Source: Desulfovibrio sp. X2 (GTDB lineage: Bacteria; Desulfobacterota; Desulfovibrionia; Desulfovibrionales; Desulfovibrionaceae). From it: a stretch of 64,000 bases of DNA. Position 1 is the stretch's first letter, and every line of letters starts with the position of its first letter. Location: positions 1 through 64,000 of the forward strand of contig NZ_ATHV01000013.1 in assembly GCF_000422205.1 (NCBI RefSeq), written 5' to 3'. The translations under genes and the position numbers were made by a program. Below, one piece after another: positions 44,732 to 56,888 of the stretch. Below the pieces are notes generated by a model. The model saw only the letters and a program-made list of their open reading frames with translations. It made no database searches and had not been told where the DNA came from.

Positions 44732-46026
44732 TTATTCTCTCCCTCGGACTCCCACTTGAGCCCCTTCTCGCCGATGTCGCGGCGGCAGTAGCTGTGCGCG
44801 AAGGATATCTTGCCCACGGCGGAGTAGGCCCGGCCCCGGGCGTCGGTGAGGTCGTCGCCCAGCGCCGTGACGCCGAGCACGCGGCCGCCCGTGGAGACGA
44901 GCCAGCCGTCCTCGTCGCGCTGGGCGCCCGCCACGAAGACCTTGCAGGCGGAATCGGCCTCGGCCTCGTCGATGCCCGTGATGCGCATGCCCTTGGCGTA
45001 GCCGCCGGGGTAGCCCTCGGCGGACATGACCACACACAGCGCGGTCTGGGGCTTCCAGCGGATGTCCACCTGGTCCAGGCGGCCCTTGCAGCAGGCCAGC
45101 ATGATCTCCACGAGGTCCGTGTCCAGGCGCATGAGCAGGGGCTGGCACTCGGGGTCGCCGAAGCGCACGTTGTACTCCAGGACCTTGGGGCCGTCGGAGC
45201 TGACCATGAGCCCGGCGTAGAGCACGCCCACGAAGGGGTGGCCCTTGTTCTTCATGTGGCGCACGATGGGCAGCAGGACCAGTTCGGCCATGTCCTGGTA
45301 GGCGTCCTCGGGCAGGATGTGCGCCGGGGAGAAGGCGCCCATGCCGCCGGTGTTGGGGCCGGTGTCCCCCTCGCCCACGGCCTTGTGGTCCTGGCTCGAC
45401 GGCATGGCCGCGATGCGCTCGCCGTCGCAGAACGCCAGGAACGAGACCTCCTCGCCGCCGAGCATCTCCTCGACCACGATCTTCTCTCCGGCCGTGCCGA
45501 AGCGCTTGTGCACCATGCTCTGCTCGAGCTCGAACAGGGCCTCCTGCACGCTCTGGCAGACGGCCACGCCCTTGCCCGCGGCCAGGCCGTCGGCCTTGAT
45601 CACCAGGGGCGCGCCGGTCTCCTCGATGAAGTCCTTGGCCTGCGCGAAGTCCTCGAAGACCGCGAAGTGGGCCGTGGGCACGCCCGTCTCGAGCATGACC
45701 TGCTTGGCGAAGGATTTGGAGCCCTCGAGCTGGGCGCAGTACTCGGTGGGGCCGAAGCAGGGGATCTTCGCGTCGTGCATGGCGTTGGCGAGGCCCCGCG
45801 TCAGGGGCAGCTCGGGCCCGGCCACGACCAGGCCGACATCGTGCTTCTTCGCGAAGGAGACGAGCCCCTTCACGTCGTCGTCGCCGATGGCGACGTTCTC
45901 GCCCAAAAGGGCGGTGCCGCCGTTGCCGGGGGCTGTATAGATCTTCTCGACCAGGGGGCTTTGGGCGATTTTCCAGGCCAGGGCGTGTTCCCGGCCGCCG
46001 GAGCCGACGATGAGGACGTTCACCAT
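44728..46026 (-). CDS. purD: Phosphoribosylamine-glycine ligase
   Basis: A 432-residue GARS. It has NVLIVGSGGREHALAWKIAQSP at the N terminus, VVAGPELPLTRGLANAM, the ATP-grasp part VIKADGLAAGKGVAVCQ, MLGGEEVSFLAFCDG, and GVLYAGLMVSSDGPKVLEYNVRFGDPECQPLLMRL with the Mg-binding Glu and Asn. It joins phosphoribosylamine and glycine in purine synthesis. It is first in a two-gene unit with purE. The length matches E. coli PurD. Confidence 0.96.
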   Translation of the reverse strand: MVNVLIVGSGGREHALAWKIAQSPLVEKIYTAPGNGGTALLGENVAIGDDDVKGLVSFAKKHDVGLVVAGPELPLTRGLANAMHDAKIPCFGPTEYCAQLEGSKSFAKQVMLETGVPTAHFAVFEDFAQAKDFIEETGAPLVIKADGLAAGKGVAVCQSVQEALFELEQSMVHKRFGTAGEKIVVEEMLGGEEVSFLAFCDGERIAAMPSSQDHKAVGEGDTGPNTGGMGAFSPAHILPEDAYQDMAELVLLPIVRHMKNKGHPFVGVLYAGLMVSSDGPKVLEYNVRFGDPECQPLLMRLDTDLVEIMLACCKGRLDQVDIRWKPQTALCVVMSAEGYPGGYAKGMRITGIDEAEADSACKVFVAGAQRDEDGWLVSTGGRVLGVTALGDDLTDARGRAYSAVGKISFAHSYCRRDIGEKGLKWESEGENK

Positions 46027-46065
46027 GATCCTCCAAATAGTGTGGTGGGCGGAAGATAGAGCAAA

Positions 46066-46097
46066 GCCCGCGGCCTTGCAAATGCGCGGCCGCGGGC
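46066..46097 (-). terminator. Terminator of the two-component/Lon operon
   Basis: GCCCGCGGCC and GGCCGCGGGC (10 bp, 12-nt loop) are followed on the minus strand by TTTGCTC, 59 bp past the stop of the response regulator. Confidence 0.7.
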
Positions 46098-46155
46098 CTG
46101 AACGCCGGTGCGATCCGCCGCCCGGGGATTCCTCGGACGGCGGGCCGCCCGCAGG

Positions 46156-47573
<1,418 letters not shown>

Positions 47574-47577
<4 letters not shown>

Positions 47578-49103
47578 GCGGCCTCCACGCCGGTGTCGTG
47601 GTTTTCCGGTCTGGGCAGGGGCAGGCGGATGATGAACGAGGCCCCCCGGCCTTCCTCGCTCTCCACGGAGATGGACCCGCCGTGCTTCTTGACGATGCCG
47701 AAGACCACGGACAGGCCGAGGCCGGTGCCCTTGCCCACCTCCTTCAGGGTGAAGAAGGGGTCGAAGATGCGGCCCAGGTTCTCGCGCGCGATGCCCACGC
47801 CGGTGTCGCTCACCCTGAGCACGGCCTGCCCGTTCTCCGCCTGGGCGGAGACGGTGATGGTGCCCGGCGCCGCACCGTTCTGTCCGGCGCTCGAGCCGCC
47901 GCTCTGTCCGGCGCCCTGGGCCGACTCTATGGCCTGGCCCGCGTTGATGAGCAGGTTCAGGAGCGCCTCCTGCATGCGCTGGCTGTCCAGCGGCACCACG
48001 AGGTCGTCCGGCACGTCGCGCACCACCGAGACCCCGGCCGGGAGCTGGCTCTGCACGAGCAGCGTGGCCCGCTCCACGAGGCCCGCCAGGCGCACGGGGC
48101 GGAGCGTGAACTGCGTCTCGCGCGAGAATTCGAGCAGTCCCTTGACGATGTTCCGCGAGCGGATGACCTCCTGGTAGATGTTGTCGAGCATCTGCCGGGA
48201 GAACTCGGGATCGCAGGTGTCCGCCTCCTCGCGCAGGATCTGGCAGGAGGTGGAGATGTTGTTCAGGGGGTTGTTCAGCTGGTGCGCGATGCCCGAGGTG
48301 AGCACGCCGAGCGAGGCCAGCTTCTTTTCCTGCAGCAGCTGGTTCTGGCGGCGTTCCAGTTCGCCCACCATGCGGTTCATGGCCTCGGCCACGCCGCGCG
48401 TCTCGTCGCGGCTCTCGGGCACGGCCAGGGGGGTGAAGTCGCCCTCGGCGATGCGCCGCGTGGAGAGGTCGATGAGCGTCAGGGCGCGGATGATGCGCCG
48501 CCCGATGGTCCAGGCCAGGATGATGCTCACCCCGCCCAGCCCCAGGATGGTCAGGAGGAGCTGCTGCTTTAGGCGCAGCACGCCGGTGAAGATGCGCTGG
48601 CGCTGCAGCGAGGCGATGTGCTGCGCCGCGTCCACGAGCTCCTTGCCCTTCTCGCGCAGCTCGTTCCTGAGCCTCTCGCGGGCCGCGATGGGACGGTGTT
48701 CCAGGGCGAGCTTGCCGAAGACCTCGCGGTACTCGAGGATCATGCCGCGCAGCCTGAGGACCAGGGCGTCCTCGTCCGGACGGCCCGTGCCCTGGCCGCC
48801 CGCGGGCTCTATGCGCCCCACCTGCTCGAGCACCTGGTCGGCGTACTGCAGGCTCTCGCGATAGTCCTCCTCCATGGCGTAGAGCAGGTAGTTCTTCTCG
48901 TAGCGCCTGATCTCGAGGATGTCGTTGAACATGTCGTCCACGACCTCGGCCAAGTGCAGGGCGTGCTCCTGGCCCAGGAGCTGGCGGTAGGAGATGGCTC
49001 CGAGCAGGCTGAAGCCGATGAGGGCCACGGCCATGCCGAGCAGCACCTTCTGGCGGATGTTCAGGGCGAAGACCTTCAGCGGCAGGGGGGAGAAGGAGGG
49101 CAT
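47574..49103 (-). CDS. Membrane sensor histidine kinase
   Basis: 509 residues. Two helices (about 16-37 and 182-200) enclose a helical periplasmic domain with IRRYEKNYLLYAMEEDYRESL, the same RRxEKN(F/Y)LL motif seen twice in the chemoreceptor at 9556. HAMP (about 200-255), then the phosphorylation helix LASLGVLTSGIAHQLNNPLNN with H274, and the ATPase part with N-box LLNLLINAGQAI, G1 VSDTGVGI, F-box FDPFFTLKEVGKGTGLGLSVV. An Ala/Gly/Ser-rich insert (about 386-405) sits in the ATPase domain. NtrB/AtoS-like. GGGAG precedes the start and the Lon gene ends three bases upstream, so it is co-transcribed. Confidence 0.93.
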
Positions 49104-49106
49104 GGC

Positions 49107-51167
49107 CTATCTCCCTTCGTGCGGCACGCCCGCGGCGTCCGGGGCCGCCGCCGAGGCGGCCGCTCCGGCTTTCGTGAGCGCCTCGGACAGGGCCGCGTCC
49201 ACGTCGCGCGCCAGCACCACGCGCGGCAGCTCCTCGGGCGGCTCGGTCAGGGCGGCCACGTCGGCCGCGTTGGCCTCGGGCAGGACGACCGTAAAGATGC
49301 CCGCGCGCGCGGCGGCCAGGAGCTTCTCGCGGATGCCGCCCACGGGCAGCAGGCGGCCGGAGAGGGATATCTCGCCCGAGAGCGCGGTGTCCGAGCGCAC
49401 GGCCCGTCCGGTGAGCAGGGAGACCAGGGCCACGCAGATGGTCAGCCCGGCCGAGGGGCCGTCCTTGGTCACGCCGCCCGCGGGGATGTGGATGTGGATG
49501 TCGTGTCCGGCGAAGAACTCCTCGTCGAGCCCGAGACGCGCGGCATTGCTGCGGATGTGGGAGAGCGCGATCTGCCCGGACTCCTTCAGCACCTCGCCGA
49601 GCGAGCCGGTCATGAGCAGGCGGCCTGAGCCGCGCATGCGCGTGGCCTCGACCACCACCACCTCGCCGCCCGTGGACGACCAGACCAGCCCCGCGGCAAG
49701 CCCCGGCGCTGGATCGTTGAGCGCCGCGCCGTGGGTGTAGCGCCTGGGGCCGAGAAGCCCGGCCACCTCGCCTGGCCCGATCTCCTCGCAGCAGGCGCCC
49801 CCCTGCTGCAGGCAGCGCCGGGCGAGCTTGCGGCAGAGCCGGGCGATCTCGCGCTCGAGCCCGCGCACGCCCGCCTCGCTCGTGTAGTCGCGGATGATCG
49901 CGGACAGGGTCGCGTCCGGGAAGCTGGGGCAGGGCTTGGTCAGGCCGTGCTCGCGCAGCTGGCGCGGCACCAGGAAGCGCCGCGCGATGTCGCGCTTCTC
50001 GGCCTCGGAGTAGCCGGAGAAGGGCACCAGCTCCATGCGGTCGAGCACCGGCCCCTCCAGCCGGTCCACGGAGTTGGCCGTGGCGATGAAGAGCACGGAC
50101 GAGAGGTCGAAGGGGATCTCCAGGTAGCGGTCCACGAAGCGGGCGTTCTGCTCGGGGTCGAGGATCTCGAGCAGGGCCGCGGCCGGGTCGCCCTTGGCGT
50201 CCTGGGCGATCTTGTCCACCTCGTCGAGCATGAACACGGGGTTCCTGACGGACAGCGAGCGCAGGGCCTGGATGATGCGGCCGGGCATGGCCCCGGCGTA
50301 GGTGCGGCGATGCCCCCTGAGCTCGGCCTCGTCGTGCAGGTCGGCCAGGGACATGCGCGTGAAGGAGCGGCCGAGCGCCTCGGCCACGGCCATGCCCACG
50401 GAGGTCTTGCCCACGCCCGGAGGACCCACGAAGCACAGGACGGGCGAGCGCACGGCCGGGGCCGGGCCGCGCTCGCCGAGCAGGCGGCGCACCGTGGTGC
50501 GCAGCTCGTCGATCTCGATGGGCTTGGAAAGATAGTGCACGGCCCCGGCCTTCATGGCCGAGACGGCCGTTTCCACGGTGGCGAAGCCCGTGACCATGAC
50601 CACGCGCGTGGTCGGGGAGATCCTGCGCGCCTCCTCCAGGAGCTGCAACCCGTCCATCTGCTCCATCTTGAGGTCGGTGACGATGAGGTCCACCTCCCAG
50701 CGCCTGACCTTGTCCAGGGCCTCCAGGCCGTTGGCCGCGGTCTCCACGCGGTACCCCTCGCGCGTGAGCACGTGGCGCAGGTTCTCGCGTGCGATGGTCT
50801 CGTCGTCCACGACCAGGACCAGCGGCACGGCGTGCGCGCGCATGGTCCGCGAGGCCAGGTGCTCGAGGACGCGCTCCTTGACCTGGCCGAGCCCGGCGTG
50901 GCTCGTCTCGAGGACGCGCTCGGCGCGGGCCGGGTCCGGCGTCTCGGGCGAGAGCGCGTTCCAGGGCAGGGAGAGGATGCAGTCGAGATAGGCGGAGGCG
51001 ATGCTGTACTCGGCCAGGGAGGGGTCGGTGCGGGAGAGCCGCTCGAGCTCCTTCTCGGCTGTGCGCCGCGCCTCGGCGGGCAGGTCGGCCGCGGCGAGCC
51101 GCGCGCGCAGCTCCTCCGCGTGCTCGTCGCGCGGGGCCTCGTCCTCGGGCTTCTTGAAGAAGATCAT
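49107..51167 (-). CDS. Lon-like ATP-dependent protease with inserted receiver domain
   Basis: 686 residues from the ATG at 51167 (AGGAGG upstream; an in-frame ATG at 51215 is possible). Residues 15-108 match the helical part just before the Lon ATPase (AEYSIASAYLDCILSLPWN, GLGQVKERVLEHLA); the outer substrate domain is absent. A complete response-regulator receiver (about 113-232) follows: D121/D122, phosphoacceptor D165, T193, K215. Then the AAA+ domain: Walker A GPPGVGKT 248-255, Walker B VFMLDE 311-316. The protease domain keeps Ser572 in KDGPSAG and Lys615 in GGIREK, the Lon catalytic dyad. It should be an active peptidase whose unfolding is gated by phosphorylation. It is first gene of the kinase/regulator operon. 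Confidence 0.93.
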   Translation of the reverse strand: MIFFKKPEDEAPRDEHAEELRARLAAADLPAEARRTAEKELERLSRTDPSLAEYSIASAYLDCILSLPWNALSPETPDPARAERVLETSHAGLGQVKERVLEHLASRTMRAHAVPLVLVVDDETIARENLRHVLTREGYRVETAANGLEALDKVRRWEVDLIVTDLKMEQMDGLQLLEEARRISPTTRVVMVTGFATVETAVSAMKAGAVHYLSKPIEIDELRTTVRRLLGERGPAPAVRSPVLCFVGPPGVGKTSVGMAVAEALGRSFTRMSLADLHDEAELRGHRRTYAGAMPGRIIQALRSLSVRNPVFMLDEVDKIAQDAKGDPAAALLEILDPEQNARFVDRYLEIPFDLSSVLFIATANSVDRLEGPVLDRMELVPFSGYSEAEKRDIARRFLVPRQLREHGLTKPCPSFPDATLSAIIRDYTSEAGVRGLEREIARLCRKLARRCLQQGGACCEEIGPGEVAGLLGPRRYTHGAALNDPAPGLAAGLVWSSTGGEVVVVEATRMRGSGRLLMTGSLGEVLKESGQIALSHIRSNAARLGLDEEFFAGHDIHIHIPAGGVTKDGPSAGLTICVALVSLLTGRAVRSDTALSGEISLSGRLLPVGGIREKLLAAARAGIFTVVLPEANAADVAALTEPPEELPRVVLARDVDAALSEALTKAGAAASAAAPDAAGVPHEGR

Positions 51168-51290
51168 CGGGTCCCGACCTCCTCGGTCATCGGCGTCTTC
51201 GCCGGACCGTGACATACGGCAACGGCTGTTGCAGATGCGAACACCCCGGTTGGATCGGCTAAATCCAGCAATTCCGGCTTCTTCAGGCCT

Positions 51291-51319
51291 CTTGTATCCT
51301 GCGTCGTTTCAATGTGCAA
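51291..51319 (-). promoter_or_regulatory. Candidate sigma-70 promoter of the Lon-kinase-regulator operon
   Basis: On the minus strand TTGCAC (51314-51319) and TACAAG (51291-51296) are 17 bp apart, about 125 bp before the Lon start. The -35 overlaps a TGCAAC box, so the operon may be autoregulated. Confidence 0.45.
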
Positions 51320-51396
51320 CATGTTCATTTGCGCTCCCGGATCGTGTGTTGCAGAAAAAATCGTTTCATTTCAGCATGATACAAATGCATCGGGTT

Positions 51397-51413
51397 TGGC
51401 ACGCCGCTTGTTA
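51397..51413 (+). promoter_or_regulatory. Near-consensus sigma-54 promoter
   Basis: TGGCACG-N4-TTGTTA matches the -24/-12 consensus TGGCACG-N4-TTGCWNN. The -24 GG (51398-51399) is followed at the right distance by GT in place of GC. It lies 41 bp before the 56-residue gene and immediately next to a sigma-54 response regulator operon. Confidence 0.7.
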
Positions 51414-51453
51414 TGGTGATGTCGATTGCAACAACCAAACCGGGGTGAGCCAT

Positions 51454-51624
51454 ATGGGTACCATCCGAGAGAACCTGGAAACCGTTTTCGTCGCCGTCAG
51501 CTTCGCGGAGAGCAACGAGCCGCAGGAGGCCGTCCTGCAGATGCAGCGCCTTGAGGGCCGCAAGCAGGATTCGGCCAAGAAGCGCAAGGCCGCCGCCAAG
51601 CGGCCCCAGTCCAGGGCGGAGTAG
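51454..51624 (+). CDS. Small basic protein, 56 residues, unknown
   Basis: It begins MGTIRENLETVFVAVSFAES and ends in a Lys/Arg-rich tail (GRKQDSAKKRKAAAKRPQSR). I do not recognise it. GGGGTGAG precedes the ATG, and the sigma-54 promoter is 41 bp upstream, so it would be the first gene of the activated operon. Four bases separate it from the Usp-like gene. The first half could form an amphipathic helix; no membrane segment is seen. The conserved place and the clear start support a real gene. Confidence 0.6.
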   Translation: MGTIRENLETVFVAVSFAESNEPQEAVLQMQRLEGRKQDSAKKRKAAAKRPQSRAE

Positions 51625-51628
51625 GCGA

Positions 51629-52207
51629 ATGGCCAGGCGCAAGCCCGACCGGAACGCGGACAGCTGCGCCGACGGCCGCAGGCAGGACACCGGGAGTTGG
51701 TTCTCCCGGCTGTCCGGCCGGGGCGGTGTCAGCGTGTCGCGGCGCTCCGCCCTGCGCGAATGGCTCGACGACTGCTCCGAGGCCCTGGCCCTGGCCGAGG
51801 CCGGAGAGCCGGAGCTCGCCGGGGAGGTCATGCGCCGCGAGGGCGCGCGCAAGATCGTGGTCCTCGGCACCGGCTCGGGTTTCGCCAGGCCGCTCGGAGA
51901 ATATGCCCTCGGCCTTGCCGAGAGGTTGTCGTGCGATCTCGTCTTTCTGAGCGTCGGTCCCGCCGACGCCTCGGCCAGGCGGCGCGGGGCCTTTACGGCC
52001 TCCGCCCGCGAGGCCGCAACGGCCTGGATCAAGGCCGCGGCCGGGCGCGGACTCCGCGCGGACCACGAGGTCCGCTTCGGGGAGACCGCCGCGTCCGTGG
52101 AGGCGGTCTGCGCCGCGCTCAGAAGGGTGGAATTCGTCCTCGGCTCGGCCGCGGACGGGGAAGGTCTTGGGGGTCGCCTGACGCGGCCCCTGTTCGTCGT
52201 CCGGTGA
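51629..52207 (+). CDS. UspA-like domain protein
   Basis: 192 residues from the ATG at 51629. A basic, Ser-rich N terminus of about 50 residues (no homology visible) precedes a Usp-type alpha/beta part: ARKIVVLGTGSGFARPLGEYALGLAERLSCDLVFLSVGP as beta1-alpha1-beta2. EVRFGETAASVEAVCAALRRVEFVLGSAADGEGLGGRL-RPLFVVR forms the C-terminal half. The nucleotide motif is atypical. It sits between the 56-residue protein and the small membrane protein in the sigma-54 driven operon. The Usp assignment is a fold-level guess. Confidence 0.6.
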   Translation: MARRKPDRNADSCADGRRQDTGSWFSRLSGRGGVSVSRRSALREWLDDCSEALALAEAGEPELAGEVMRREGARKIVVLGTGSGFARPLGEYALGLAERLSCDLVFLSVGPADASARRRGAFTASAREAATAWIKAAAGRGLRADHEVRFGETAASVEAVCAALRRVEFVLGSAADGEGLGGRLTRPLFVVR

Positions 52208-52277
52208 GGCCGGGCGAAGGCGGATGAATCAGGAACAGTTCGGCCCGAGCCGGGCCGTCCAACAAGGAGGAGAGCAT

Positions 52278-52574
52278 ATGGACAGCGCTAAGAGAAAGAA
52301 GCCGGTCGGCAAGACCATCGCTTACGGTGTGGCTTCGCTGGCCCTGTACGCCGGTGTGTTCAGCTTCGCCACCCCCATCACCGAGGCTTTCGCCCGCGGC
52401 TCGCTCTGGGCCGCCGGTCCGATCCTCACGGTCTTCGTCTTTTCCTACGTGCACGGCAGCTTCGCCCACAACCTGTGGTGCTGTCTCGGCATCGAGGCGA
52501 AGCAGACGCGCGTCGCCGCGCGCACCGAGCGTCCCGCGACCCGGCCGCAGCCCCGCGCCACCCTCAACGCCTAA
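52278..52574 (+). CDS. Small membrane protein preceding TauE/SafE exporter
   Basis: A 98-residue protein with two hydrophobic helices (about 12-30 and 37-57): AYGVASLALYAGVFSFATPITEAF and ARGSLWAAGPILTVFVFSYVHGSFAHNLWCCLGIEAKQ. A Thr/Arg/Pro-rich tail follows. GGAGGAGA precedes the ATG. Its stop is 26 bp before the exporter start. Such short proteins often accompany sulfite-exporter-type permeases in Desulfovibrio, perhaps as an accessory subunit; this is inferred from position. Confidence 0.7.
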   Translation: MDSAKRKKPVGKTIAYGVASLALYAGVFSFATPITEAFARGSLWAAGPILTVFVFSYVHGSFAHNLWCCLGIEAKQTRVAARTERPATRPQPRATLNA

Positions 52575-52600
52575 ACCCGCCGAGCGGAAAGGGACAGACC

Positions 52601-53653
52601 ATGGAACAGTTATTCCTCGACCCAACGAAGTTCATCGAACTGACGACCCAGGCCGTGCTCTTCCTGTTCGCCGTGGGCTTCATCGGCGGCCTGGTCAGCG
52701 GCTTCATCGGCTCGGGCGGCGCCTTCGTCCTGACCCCCGGCATGATGAGCCTCGGCGTGCCGGGCACCGTGGCCGTGGCCAGCAACATGTGCCACAAGTT
52801 CCCCAAGGCCCTGGTCGGCGCGCTCAAGCGCTTCAAGTACGGCCAGGTGGACCTGAAGCTCGGCTTGGTCATGGCCGTCTCCGCAGGCATCGGCGTGCAG
52901 GTCGGCATCAAGATCCAGCAGATCATCCTCGAGACCTGGGGCCGGGCCGGATCCGACCTCTACGTCAGCCTGTCCTTCGTGGCCGTGCTCGTGGTCGTGG
53001 GCGGCTTCGTCATGTACGACGCCCTGTCCAGTTCCGGCAAGGAGGGCCAGGAGAGCGGCAACACCCTGGCCAAGCGTCTGGCCAAGTGGAACATCCCGCC
53101 CATGATCACCTTCAAGACGGCCAAGGTGCGCATCTCGCTGTGGCTGACCGTGCCGGTCGGCTTCGCCACCGGCATGCTCGCCGCGACCATCGCGGTCGGC
53201 GGCTTCATCGGCGTGCCCGGCATGATCTACGTCGTGGGCGCCTCGGGCATCGTGGCCTCGGCCACCGAGCTCGTCATCGCCTTCGTCATGGGCATGTTCG
53301 GCTCGATCAACTGGGCCATGCACGGCATGATCGACATCCGCCTCGTGCTCATCATCCTCTCCGGCTCCCTGCTCGGCGTGCAGCTCGGCGCCATCGGCAC
53401 CACCTACGTGCGCGAGCACATGATCAAGCTGGTCATGGGCACCATCATGCTCATCGTCGCCGTGAGCCGCGGCCTGGCCGTGCCCAAGTACCTGGTCAAG
53501 CTCGAGCTCTTCTCCGTGTCCCAGTCCACCCTGGACATCATGGACACGGTCAGCTTCGTGTTCATGTGCGTGGCCCTGCTCGTGGGCTCGGTGATCATCC
53601 TGGGCGCCATGTGGAAGGCCAAGCGGGCGGAATCCGCCGCCGCGGCCGCCTAA
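52601..53653 (+). CDS. TauE/SafE family anion exporter
   Basis: A 350-residue polytopic protein, about eight to nine helices. The TauE/SafE repeat is visible twice, GGLVSGFIGSGGAFVLTPGMMSLGVPGTVAVASNMCHKFPKALVGAL in the first half and GFATGMLAATIAVGGFIGVPGMIYVVGASGIVASATELVIAF in the second. The family exports sulfite, sulfoacetate or other sulfonates. A central loop with GKEGQESGNTLAKRLAKWN is cytoplasmic. The sigma-54 promoter and nearby two-component genes suggest export induced on a stress signal. A good terminator follows. Confidence 0.9.
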   Translation: MEQLFLDPTKFIELTTQAVLFLFAVGFIGGLVSGFIGSGGAFVLTPGMMSLGVPGTVAVASNMCHKFPKALVGALKRFKYGQVDLKLGLVMAVSAGIGVQVGIKIQQIILETWGRAGSDLYVSLSFVAVLVVVGGFVMYDALSSSGKEGQESGNTLAKRLAKWNIPPMITFKTAKVRISLWLTVPVGFATGMLAATIAVGGFIGVPGMIYVVGASGIVASATELVIAFVMGMFGSINWAMHGMIDIRLVLIILSGSLLGVQLGAIGTTYVREHMIKLVMGTIMLIVAVSRGLAVPKYLVKLELFSVSQSTLDIMDTVSFVFMCVALLVGSVIILGAMWKAKRAESAAAAA

Positions 53654-53690
53654 GCGCCCGGACAACGACCCGGACGCCCTCCGAAACGCA

Positions 53691-53726
53691 AGGCGCCGAC
53701 CGCACAAACGCGGTCGGCGCCTTTTT
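53691..53726. terminator. Terminator of the TauE/SafE operon
   Basis: A perfect 13-bp stem (AGGCGCCGACCGC and its complement, loop ACAAAC) is followed by TTTTT in the plus direction. It lies between convergent genes. Confidence 0.92.
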
Positions 53727-53747
53727 CATTACCTCTTTTCCGGGGGC

Positions 53748-56195
<2,448 letters not shown>

Positions 56196-56405
56196 GTCCC
56201 GCACTTCCCCTTACGAAACAGCTTACCGCAAATCGGAGAACGATGCCAGTCGGAGCGCTGATTGCGGGCAATCCCCGCGGTTCCCGGCGCGGTCTTGCGG
56301 CAGGGGGGCTCCCCCGGCTTCGCCGGGATGATTTTTTCGCGCTCCGGGCGGTCTTGCGAAGTTGCGGGCAGCCCCGGCCGGAAACGGCAAAAGGCCAGAG
56401 GACTA

Positions 56406-56433
56406 TTGAAAAAAAACGCTTTCGGGCTATAAT
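56406..56433 (+). promoter_or_regulatory. Sigma-70 promoter of the first PA2779-like gene
   Basis: TTGAAA (56406-56411) and TATAAT (56428-56433) are 16 bp apart, 46 bp before the start codon. This is the best sigma-70 match in the window. Confidence 0.8.
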
Positions 56434-56479
56434 CATCCACTACCGAGGGGAAGCGCACTTCAAGAAGGAGAAGAGGCAG

Positions 56480-56878
56480 ATGGAACGTATTCTTGCAGCG
56501 CCCTGGTTCAGGAACCTGTCCATGTTCATGGCGGCGCTCATGCTCGTCATCGGGTTCGTGCCCCGGGTGGACGCGGGCTTCGTGCCCACCGTGCAGTCCA
56601 ACACCTTCCAGACCCGCGAGGCCGACATGGCCGCGGTGCAGAAGGCCCTGGAGAACAAGGTCGTGGCCCAGCGCCTGGCCGACTTCGGCTACAACCCGCA
56701 GGAGGTCCAGCAGCGGCTGAAGCTCGTCTCGAACGACGAGCTGCACAAGCTCGCCACGCAGATCCAGAGCCTGGACACCGCGGGCGACGGGCTCGGCATC
56801 GTCATCGCGGTCCTGGTCATCGTGGTCCTGGTGCTGCTCATCCTGCACCTGACCAACCGCACCGTGACCGTCAAGTAG
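56480..56878 (+). CDS. PA2779-family membrane protein (first copy)
   Basis: A 132-residue protein. An N-terminal hydrophobic segment (about 13-32, MFMAALMLVIGFVPRVDA) looks like a signal peptide or anchor. A helical middle, READMAAVQKALENKVVAQRLADFGYNPQEVQQRLKL, and a C-terminal membrane helix (about 105-125) with the tail NRTVTVK follow. This is the layout of the PA2779 family of unknown function. GAAGGAG precedes the ATG. The next gene is the PA2778-type peptidase, the usual neighbour. A second copy is at 58129. Confidence 0.85.
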   Translation: MERILAAPWFRNLSMFMAALMLVIGFVPRVDAGFVPTVQSNTFQTREADMAAVQKALENKVVAQRLADFGYNPQEVQQRLKLVSNDELHKLATQIQSLDTAGDGLGIVIAVLVIVVLVLLILHLTNRTVTVK

Positions 56879-56888
56879 CGGACGAACC

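Larger units (their letters stand above)
51219..51432. promoter_or_regulatory. Cluster of TGCAAC/GTTGCA boxes in the divergent control region
   Basis: Five boxes occur in about 210 bp: GCAAC/GTTGCA halves of a palindrome at 51219-51233, TGCAAC at 51315-51320, GTTGCA at 51348-51353 and TGCAAC at 51427-51432. The 51315 box also overlaps AACATGTT (51318-51325). They are candidates for enhancer-type binding sites of the sigma-54 regulator of this locus. Confidence 0.55.

Noticed and set aside
47578-50436. Upstream extension of the response regulator frame through the kinase and Lon genes
   Set aside because: The extension is out of frame with the clear Lon and kinase coding; the receiver begins right after the ATG at 47577.
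51168-51215. Earlier start for the Lon-like protein (ATG at 51215)
   Set aside because: The strong AGGAGG site lies between the two candidates and fits the ATG at 51167; the extra 16 residues have no Lon similarity.
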